Origin: Frankia nepalensis
GTDB taxonomy: Bacteria; Actinomycetota; Actinomycetes; Frankiales; Frankiaceae
Direction: 5' to 3'
NCBI RefSeq assembly: GCF_016786325.1
Contig: NZ_JADWYU010000130.1
Location: 1 to 38,258, forward strand
DNA length: 38,258 nt
Under the pieces are notes generated by a model, which saw nothing but the letters and a program-made list of their open reading frames with translations, was not told where the DNA came from and did not search any database. A program made the position numbers and the translations under genes. Below, piece by piece: positions 16,537 through 22,811 of the stretch (the first letter of the stretch is position 1; each line of letters begins with the position of its first letter).

Positions 16537-17577
16537 TCAGCCGTTTGGGTGGATGACGATTCGGGGTGGGCCTTCGGATCGGCGGGCGCGGTCGAGCGCG
16601 GCGGGGACGTCGTCGAGGCCGATGACCTCCCCAACGCTCGGGAGCGGGTCCAGCCGGCCGGCGATGATCGCGTCGAGTGTGCCGTACCAGTCCTCGGGGT
16701 GTGGGCCGCCGCCGAACTGTATGGTGACGCCCTTGTGGGTGGCGGTGGTGCAGCTGAGCTGGTCGCCGGTGTACCAGCCGCCGGCGGCGTGAACGCGGGT
16801 CCACATGTCGCAGGAGTCGACGATGTGCTGGACGATTCCGGGCGCGCCGACGCATTCGAACACCACGGCGGGGGTGGTGACGGCGCGCGCCGCCGCGGTC
16901 TGTCGCCAGAGGTCGAACGGTGATCGCTCGTCGGGGTTGACGAGGAGGTGCGCGCCGAAGGCGTCGGCGGCGAGGCGAAGGCGCTCGGGTTTGCGGTCGG
17001 ACACGATGACGGGGTCTATCCCGCGGGCCATGAGCGCGGCGACGGTCGACAGGCCGATCGCGCCGGCGCCGATGACGATCGGGATCTCTCCCGGGACGAT
17101 GCGCGAGGAACGCACGTAGAACTCGCCGACGGCGAAGGCGTCGACGAGCGCGGCCGCGTCGCTCGAGACCCCCTCGGGCACGGCGCGGGCCATCGCTTCG
17201 GAGACCAGCAGGAGTTCGCCGAAGCTTCCAGGTGCCTCGGGGTGCTGTCCGATGACCTTGGTGCCGGTGAGGCCGCCGTTCACGAGCAGGATCGGCATCG
17301 CGGTGACACGTGTGCCGACGGGGAACGTGCCCGCGCAGCCGGGGCCGTGGGCGACGACCTCGCCGACGAACTCGTGACCGAGCACGATGTCGCGGTCGGG
17401 GTCGTAGACGAATCGGCCGGTCCCGTCGTTCACGACCTCGGGATGGTCCATGAAGTGGACATCGGACGCGCAGATGGCGGTGCTCAAGGTCCGCAACAGA
17501 AGTTCGCCTGGCCCGGGAACGGGGTCGGGCGTCTCGCGGACCGTGAGCTGGCCATCGCGCAGGACGACGGCACGCAT
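16537..17577 (-). CDS. Zinc-type medium-chain dehydrogenase
   Basis: A 346-residue medium-chain dehydrogenase/reductase. Cys36 in AICASDVHF and GHEF (67-70) supply the catalytic zinc site; the Rossmann loop is VIGAGAIGLST, followed by VIVSDRKPERL, whose Asp predicts NAD(H). The four-Cys structural-zinc loop is absent, replaced by VTAMPILLVNGG. A VFECVGAPGIVQHIVD segment is typical of threonine/sorbitol dehydrogenase relatives. ATG 17577 begins a clean N-terminus, MRAVVLRDGQLTV. It lies 94 bases after the SnoaL-like gene, in the same orientation, and so is probably the third gene of the TetR-flanked operon. Confidence 0.88.
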   Translation of the reverse strand: MRAVVLRDGQLTVRETPDPVPGPGELLLRTLSTAICASDVHFMDHPEVVNDGTGRFVYDPDRDIVLGHEFVGEVVAHGPGCAGTFPVGTRVTAMPILLVNGGLTGTKVIGQHPEAPGSFGELLLVSEAMARAVPEGVSSDAAALVDAFAVGEFYVRSSRIVPGEIPIVIGAGAIGLSTVAALMARGIDPVIVSDRKPERLRLAADAFGAHLLVNPDERSPFDLWRQTAAARAVTTPAVVFECVGAPGIVQHIVDSCDMWTRVHAAGGWYTGDQLSCTTATHKGVTIQFGGGPHPEDWYGTLDAIIAGRLDPLPSVGEVIGLDDVPAALDRARRSEGPPRIVIHPNG

Positions 17578-17671
17578 CAGATGTGGATCATTTCAGGCAT
17601 GGTTGTCCGTTCGGTTCGTCGCCACCGCGCGGTGCCTCTGTGGCCGTCTTTCGCCTGATGGCGGGAGTGGA

Positions 17672-18109
17672 TCAGGCCGTCAAGGACCTGTCGATGGCCT
17701 GGAGGTGCACTGAGGTGAAGCGGCGGCGGGCGATACGCCATCCATCGCCGGCGCGGATGAGCTCGTCGTCGTAGAAGCCGATGGCGCGCACGCCGTCGCG
17801 GTTGTCCGCGCCCAGGACGAGCGCGTCCACGTAGCTGCGTGCCCGCGCCGAGCCGTCGTCGTCCGTTTCCACGGCGATGTTGGTGATGCGGTGCAGGGTG
17901 TGCCCGCAGTCCGCGTGCGCGCGGGTCATCCAGTCGGTGATCTCGTCCACGCCGTGCCAGTGGCCGATTGGGCCGTAGTCGGCCTCGCAGTCGTCCGTGA
18001 AGCATGTACGGAACAGCGACCAGTCGCGCCGGTCGATGCCGGTGGCGTACCGCACCAGGATCTCGGCGAGGTCTGCCTTGACCGCGTCGTCGGCCGCGGA
18101 CGCGCTCAC
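17672..18109 (-). CDS. SnoaL-like/NTF2-fold protein
   Basis: A 145-residue NTF2-fold protein of the SnoaL-like polyketide cyclase/dehydratase type. The pattern is clear: LAEILVRYATGIDRRDWSLF, then FTDDCEADYGPIGHWHG, a mid-domain TLHRITNIAVETDDD strand, and GWRIARRRF at the end. Relatives are small dehydratases, isomerases or hydroxylases for aromatic or steroid-like rings, or non-catalytic binders. Its start overlaps the stop of the upstream dehydrogenase by four bases (GTGA), showing translational coupling. Function follows only from this context: likely a step on the same substrate. Confidence 0.85.
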   Translation of the reverse strand: MSASAADDAVKADLAEILVRYATGIDRRDWSLFRTCFTDDCEADYGPIGHWHGVDEITDWMTRAHADCGHTLHRITNIAVETDDDGSARARSYVDALVLGADNRDGVRAIGFYDDELIRAGDGWRIARRRFTSVHLQAIDRSLTA

Positions 18110-18957
18110 GCTTCCACCTGCTGGCTGGTTCCCATGGTGGCCGAGCCCATCTGGATCATCAGTCGCACGGCGTCGCCGCGGGGGATCGCGCCCAGCTGCC
18201 GGGCGCCGTCGCGGAGCTGGTCGCCGACGAACCAGGTCGGACCGTTGGCGAGGTTGGCGATCGCCTCGTCGGCGACGTCCTCCGCGCTGGTGGCCCCGGG
18301 GATCGGGCTCGGGTCGTCGGGACCGTCCAGGAGCCCGCGGCGAGCCAGCAGCCGGCGCAGCGCCGGGGTGTCGGTTGAGCCGAGGACGAGGCTGAGAACG
18401 TCGACACCCTGGGTGTGGAGCTCAGCCCAGAGCGCTTCGCCGAGGACCATGTCGAAGGCCTTCGTCGCCGCGTACGTGACCATGTTCGGCGCGCCGACCA
18501 GTCCCGCGCCGGAGCCCACCAGAACGATCCCGCCATGGCCGCGTTCGGCCATCGGACCCGCGAAGTGGTGGCACATCTGTACGGGCACGGCACAGTTCCT
18601 GTGGATCATGGCGAGCGCGGTGTCGACGGGGTTGGCGAGAAACGGCTCGTAGTTCGCGTCGGCGCCGGCGCAGTAAGCCATGAACCCGACCTCGATGTCC
18701 GAGGTCGCCGCGACGACGCGGTCCATCGCGTCCCCCGCGGCGAGATCGATCGCCACGGCGCGTGCCTGCGTCCCCGCCGTCGCCCGGATCGACGCCGCCA
18801 CCTCGTCGAGCAACGCCTGCCGGCGCGCGAGCAGCACCACGTGCACGCCGGCGGCCGCCAGCCGGCGCGCGAGCGCGGCACCGACCCCGTCGGACGCGCC
18901 GGCCACCACCGCCCACGGCCCATAGCGGGCACGAAACGATTCGTCGATCTTTGTCAC
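18106..18957 (-). CDS. Short-chain dehydrogenase/reductase, first gene of a TetR-controlled operon
   Basis: A 283-residue SDR. Motifs: VVAGASDGVG (17-26, the cofactor loop with Asp-Gly instead of Ser-Gly), LLARRQALLDEV, ACAG-like YCAGAD (95-100), Asn121, Ser149 in VLVGSGAGL, and YAATK with Tyr162/Lys166. It resembles uncharacterised SDRs found in lipid and steroid gene sets. GTG 18957 has GGAGG six bases upstream. The SnoaL-like gene overlaps its stop by four bases, and the medium-chain dehydrogenase follows. Just upstream lie two copies of a 26-base operator and a divergent TetR gene, so repression by that regulator is likely. Confidence 0.9.
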   Translation of the reverse strand: MTKIDESFRARYGPWAVVAGASDGVGAALARRLAAAGVHVVLLARRQALLDEVAASIRATAGTQARAVAIDLAAGDAMDRVVAATSDIEVGFMAYCAGADANYEPFLANPVDTALAMIHRNCAVPVQMCHHFAGPMAERGHGGIVLVGSGAGLVGAPNMVTYAATKAFDMVLGEALWAELHTQGVDVLSLVLGSTDTPALRRLLARRGLLDGPDDPSPIPGATSAEDVADEAIANLANGPTWFVGDQLRDGARQLGAIPRGDAVRLMIQMGSATMGTSQQVEA

Positions 18958-18976
18958 CAGTGCCTCCTCTGGCCCG

Positions 18977-19029
18977 ACTTACGGAGATAGCGTCCTGTAA
19001 GTCGATTACGGGACCGTACTCCTATAAGT
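18977..19029. promoter_or_regulatory. Tandem operator: two copies of a 26-base inverted repeat, 27 bases apart
   Basis: Both copies fit TTACGG, eight bases, TCCT, one purine, TAAGT. Copy 1 is 18977-19002 and copy 2 is 19004-19029. Within each, the left part (ACTTACGGAG in copy 1) is nearly the reverse complement of the right part (TCCTGTAAGT). Copy 1 also contains perfect outer arms, CGACTTAC (18975-18982) and GTAAGTCG (18997-19004). The array fills the gap between the dehydrogenase start (18957) and the TetR start (19067), the standard place for autoregulated TetR operators. Confidence 0.7.
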
Positions 19030-19066
19030 GGGAGGTCGCAACCCGCGCGCCCGTAGGCTGGCAACG

Positions 19067-19696
19067 GTGACGACGGATCCCGTCGCCCGGCGGCGCACCG
19101 GTCGCCCACGCGACGCCAGCATCGACGCGCGTGCCCTCGATGCGGCGCGTCAGCTGCTCACGGAGGACGGCTTCGCCGCCACCACGATCCAGGCGGTCGC
19201 GGACCGCGCCGGCGTGCACGCCTCCGCGATCTACCGGCGATGGCCGTCACGTATCGAGCTGATCGCCGAGGCCGTGTTCCCGGGTCCGAGCCCGCTGAAC
19301 ATGCGACCGACCGGCGACCTCCGCCGCGATCTTCGCCGGTTCGTCGACGCCTACCTGGAGGTGTTCACCGCGCCCGCGGCCCGCGAGGCCGCCGCCGGCC
19401 TGCTCGCGCACAGCCAGACCTCTACCGGCCCACGGCAGCCGGAACTGATCCGGCGGATCTCCGCTCGTCCCCAGTTCGCCGACATCCTGCGCGCGGCCCC
19501 ACCAGGCAGCATCGACCCCGCCGTGGACCCCGATGATGCCTTCGACATGCTCCTCGGCGCGATCCTGACCCGCGTTCTTCTCGCCAACACGATCGCGCGA
19601 CACACCCCGGTCGAGCGCATCGTCGACATGACCATCCGAATGCTGCGACCCGACAGCACGGTCGCGACCGGACCGGCGGCTCTCAGACGCGCCTGA
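19067..19696 (+). CDS. TetR family transcriptional regulator
   Basis: A 209-residue TetR regulator. After a short basic leader (RRRTGRPRDASID) comes the helix-turn-helix: FAATTIQAVADRAGVHASAI, then YRRWPSRIELIAEAVF. The C-terminal ligand domain is helical (DLRRDLRRFVDAYLEVFTAP onwards) and resembles the TetR C-terminal family with a late DPDDAFDMLLGAILTRVL helix. I chose GTG 19067, where the basic leader starts; an in-frame GTG at 19028 would sit inside the operator. It is divergent from the SDR-SnoaL-dehydrogenase operon and very probably represses that operon and itself. Confidence 0.85.
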   Translation: MTTDPVARRRTGRPRDASIDARALDAARQLLTEDGFAATTIQAVADRAGVHASAIYRRWPSRIELIAEAVFPGPSPLNMRPTGDLRRDLRRFVDAYLEVFTAPAAREAAAGLLAHSQTSTGPRQPELIRRISARPQFADILRAAPPGSIDPAVDPDDAFDMLLGAILTRVLLANTIARHTPVERIVDMTIRMLRPDSTVATGPAALRRA

Positions 19697-19814
19697 TCCA
19701 TCCGCGCCGGCTGCGGCAGGGTAAGGGATCCACTCTCCCTTCGGATCAGTGCTGGTGGTCGTGCCGACCCTGAGAACCACACGCACGACCGGCGACTCGG
19801 GCCAGCGAACGGAC

Positions 19815-20345
19815 GTGGCCGCCGTCGGCCCGGGCGAGAACCAGACGCGGGCCCGGATGATCGAAGCCACGCGCCTGCATACTTGATCGCGGTTTCTACC
19901 GGGCCACGTCGAACGAGATCGCCCGACGGTCCGGGTTTACCTGGGGCCATCCAGCGCCAGTTCGGCAGCCGGGAGGCGCTCCTGCTCACCGTCTACGAGC
20001 AGGAATGGGCGCACTTGTTGGCGACCATGCGTGAGGCCTGTGTCGAGGGTGACACGGCCGAGGAGAGATCCGGAGCCTCTTCTACATTCTGAAGGGTCAC
20101 TATGGGCGGCCGGAGGCCTTCGCCGTCCTGCAGATCACGATGAACCTTCGGAAGGATCCGAAGAGGTCACCCGCGACGCTCGACATCATCCGGAAGTCGA
20201 CGCGGGAGGCGGAGAAGCTCATGCCGCCGCTGGCGCGTGAGGCGCTCGGAACGACGCCGACCTTGCGCTGCGGTACCTGGTCTTCTACACCATCCGTGAT
20301 GTCTGGCGTCTTCGCGCTGGTGGCGCAGACCCTCGTGCTCTCTGA
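19815..20345 (+). pseudogene. TetR family regulator broken by four frame changes
   Basis: Consecutive pieces of one TetR protein appear in order in changing frames. They are NQTRARMIEATRLHT (from GTG 19815), then RGFYRATSNEIARRSGFTWG, the helix-turn-helix (from 19888), then IQRQFGSREALLLTVYEQEW (from 19949), then IRSLFYILKGHYGRPEAFAV (from 20068), and DADLALRYLVFYTIRDVWRL (from 20253), ending at TGA 20343-20345. Each join needs a small indel. The protein-like quality of all five pieces says that either decay is recent or the indels are sequencing errors. It is not similar enough to the neighbouring TetR to be a simple duplicate. Confidence 0.75.
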
Positions 20346-20424
20346 ATAGTTTGCGTGGGCCAGACACTCCGGTGCGCGAGACCAGGTGCCGGATGATCCG
20401 CGGAACGTCAGGCTGGCCGCGTTC

Positions 20425-21351
20425 TCACCGTCGGGTCGGTGTGGTCTGGTCGGTGGGTAGGACGACCTGGCCGGTGACGAATTCGCTCCAGAGGCCGAAG
20501 TGGTGTGCGCAGCGCGGGTCGGCGGTCTCGAGGTAGCTGACCGTTCGGCCGTCGTGGTGGGTGACGGCGCCAAAGGTGATGACGAACCGGCTGGTGCCCG
20601 GCCGGTCCCGCGGCGGTGTGGCGGTCGGGGGGAGGAGTTCGTCGATCGCCCAGGTGTATGTGGACTGGTAGGGCGGTGACACGCGTTCGAGGGTCTGTTC
20701 GAGGATGAGGCCGGTCGTCGGGAATGCGAGCAGGATGCCGGGGCCGCCGGCGATCTGGCTGTTCACGGCGACGGCCTGGACCTGGCTGCCGTCCTGGTAG
20801 GAGCCGGTGGCGGAGCCGACGACCGACTCCGGTGGGCAGGCGGCGACGCCGGCGGCCTGGACGGTCTCGCGTGTGCAGATCGGGAACGCGTCGGGGTTGA
20901 GGCGGATCGAGGAGTCGAGGAGGAAGACGAACCGTCGGGCGGCGGCCGGTGTGGCGCCGTCGGCGGTGCGGCTGTGGCGGTCGAACGTCACGTTCAGGCC
21001 TCCCGGGGGTCCGGAGGCGGTGGTGGTGACGGTCAGCCGGTCGAGGTTCGTCGGGCCTTCGACGTCGGGTTCGGTGGGGCGTTGCGGGCCGAGTGGGGCG
21101 GGGTCCGGCGGGCGTGTGGTGGCCGAGCCCGGGACGGCCGCGACGAGAAACGAGGAGGCGGCGGCAAGGCAGACGGCCGCGAGACGGACCGGGGCCGGGG
21201 CTTTCCACCGGGCGCGTCGGCCGATCGCCTTCCTGGATCCCGTATCCCGGAGGCTGGCGGGCGCGCCGGCGTTGTTCGGCGTCGTGTGACCTGGGCGTCC
21301 GGGTATTCCGGAGGACGTCGCGGGATGTGCGGCCGGATTCGGTGCTGGCAT
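20425..21351 (-). CDS. Secreted actinobacterial protein of unknown function
   Basis: A 308-residue exported protein. A 60-residue Pro-rich leader precedes a hydrophobic signal-like segment (VRLAAVCLAAASSFLVAAV, then PGSATT). The mature part contains FVFLLDSSIRLNPDAFPICT, CPPESVVGSATGSY, SQVQAVAVNSQI, GPGILLAFPTTGLILEQTLE and GLWSEFVTGQVV. I recall similar block orders in secreted actinobacterial hypotheticals but know no named domain. Cys pairs suggest a disulphide. ATG 21351 has a strong AGGAGG seven bases upstream; upstream extension to 21501 is low-complexity. It stands alone, divergent from the NTF2-like lipoprotein gene. Confidence 0.75.
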   Translation of the reverse strand: MPAPNPAAHPATSSGIPGRPGHTTPNNAGAPASLRDTGSRKAIGRRARWKAPAPVRLAAVCLAAASSFLVAAVPGSATTRPPDPAPLGPQRPTEPDVEGPTNLDRLTVTTTASGPPGGLNVTFDRHSRTADGATPAAARRFVFLLDSSIRLNPDAFPICTRETVQAAGVAACPPESVVGSATGSYQDGSQVQAVAVNSQIAGGPGILLAFPTTGLILEQTLERVSPPYQSTYTWAIDELLPPTATPPRDRPGTSRFVITFGAVTHHDGRTVSYLETADPRCAHHFGLWSEFVTGQVVLPTDQTTPTRR

Positions 21352-21857
21352 TGTTGCCTCCTGCGGTGTCGGCTGACGCGGGTCTGGGTCGCTGGCAGGA
21401 CAAGAAGGCCATGGGCGGGGTGCTGGTCGCATCGGCCCGCCGTGCGTCGGATACCGATACTTGGGTCGGTGGCGACATGGACGGTGGTACGTCATCGCCA
21501 CTGGACCGTGGTAGGTGTCGGCGGCGGCAGGCTGGCATCCGAGCGGTGAGCCGGGGTAGGTACACGGGTCGTTCGAGGCTGCCGGACGTGGCGGCGTCGA
21601 ATGTCACCGGGGTAGCGGGTGGTCGAATCCCGATGTCGGCCTTCCCGGTTATCGCGCCCCCATGCGTCGAGAGGCATCGCGGTTTCCGTTCGATCTTCTG
21701 GATCCCCGTGTTCGTGCCGGGGCGGGGATCGGACCTGAGGCCAGGGTGTGATGGTCCGCGGTGCCTGGAGCGGATGGACCGTGGCCAGATGCGGTCGGCG
21801 GGGGTGGGTGGTCTGCTCCCGTCGTCGTTGTTCCGTCCGTTCAGGGAGGACGCGCTG
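21352..21857. other. Divergent intergenic region of about 500 bases
   Basis: It separates two outward-facing genes for exported proteins and must hold both promoters. I see no relic, tandem repeat or strong palindrome. A ten-base word TGGACCGTGG occurs twice (about 21502 and 21777), which may be chance. Open frames here lack protein-like character. Confidence 0.4.
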
Positions 21858-22487
21858 ATGGCGGATGCCGAGCGTGCCGCGGCCAGGACCCGTCGACTCA
21901 GAAGAATGAATGGAGCCTCGACCATGGCGGGATGGCGCCTGGTGCCCGCGCTTGCGGTGGCGGCACTCGCACTGTTGACGTCGGGTTCCGCGCTCGCGGG
22001 GTGCGCGACGGGCGACGACGCGCCACCGTTGGTTTCCGCGACCGCCACCGATCCCGATCCCGAGGCCGCTCGCGAGGAGCGCGTCGCCGTCGACACCCGG
22101 GGTTTTTTGGATGCTTTCGAACGGCGTGACCTGGACTGGATCTCGGGCCTACTGGCGCCGGACGTGACGCTGGTCCAGCCCATGAGCTTCGACGGGTCCC
22201 AACAACCGGCGATTCGCTTCGCCGGCAAGGAGCAGGTCGTTGGCTACTTCCGACAGGTCTTCGCTGGAATGGGCACGATCAGCTTCGTCGACCGGCGGAT
22301 CACGGTCGCGGCCGGCGGCGACACCGTGATCGTCCAGGCCAACGGGAACTTCACCACCGCTGCTGGGAGCCCCTACCGCAACGTGTACCTGTTCCGCTTC
22401 GACTGGCGCGACGGCCGTATCGCGGCCGGCGAGGAGTACGCCAACCCGATCACGGCCGCCCGGGTCCTCGGCCTGCCGATCGGCTGA
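21858..22487 (+). CDS. NTF2/SnoaL-like exported lipoprotein
   Basis: A 209-residue protein with a basic leader (RTRRLRR), a hydrophobic segment (LVPALAVAALALLTSG) and lipobox LAGC near residue 53. The mature part is an NTF2-fold domain: AVDTRGFLDAFERRDLDWIS, LLAPDVTLVQPMSF, KEQVVGYFRQVFAGMG and a final FRFDWRDGRIAAGEEYANP. It may bind a small ligand or act as an isomerase outside the membrane. ATG 21858 has GGGAGGA seven bases upstream; in-frame ATGs at 21906 and 21924 would shorten the leader, and the signal peptide is complete from any of them. It is monocistronic. Confidence 0.78.
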   Translation: MADAERAAARTRRLRRMNGASTMAGWRLVPALAVAALALLTSGSALAGCATGDDAPPLVSATATDPDPEAAREERVAVDTRGFLDAFERRDLDWISGLLAPDVTLVQPMSFDGSQQPAIRFAGKEQVVGYFRQVFAGMGTISFVDRRITVAAGGDTVIVQANGNFTTAAGSPYRNVYLFRFDWRDGRIAAGEEYANPITAARVLGLPIG

Positions 22488-22680
22488 CCACGACCGCGGC
22501 CTGACACCGGCGTTGAGGAATCGGGCGGTCTCGTTCCTCGTCAGCGGGAGGCGCGGGTGTGGGCCAGGCGGACCGAACCCGTGCGTTGCCCGGCTCGGGC
22601 TCGTCCGAACCGTCGCGCACAACACGGGCACTCGATCATGAAGTCGGGGGCCCGACGGTTGGCAGTCACCAACCTGCTGC

Positions 22681-22755
22681 CAGCGAATGTGCACCCCAGA
22701 GATGGTGCGGGCGATGATGAGGCGCTGGATCTCGCGCGTGCCCTTGAAGAGGTTC
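22681..22755 (-). pseudogene. C-terminal scrap of an acyl-CoA dehydrogenase
   Basis: The minus strand reads NLFKGTREIQRLIIARTISG followed by VHIR. This matches the ending of acyl-CoA dehydrogenases, where an F-x-GT-x-EIQR-x-IIAR helix precedes the stop. Only about 25 codons remain. Upstream sequence is unrelated and the frame does not stop where the enzyme normally would. It lies in the 324-base gap between the NTF2-like lipoprotein and the kinase gene, which otherwise holds nothing I can identify. Confidence 0.5.
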
Positions 22756-22811
22756 GGGGTTTTGGTGGAGGTAGACGCGGCCGGAGGCTTCGAGCTCGGA
22801 CCCACGGGCGG

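Noticed and set aside
20408-22228. A 606-codon minus-strand frame
   Set aside because: It is Arg/Pro-rich, out of phase with the secreted-protein gene it overlaps, and has no family features.
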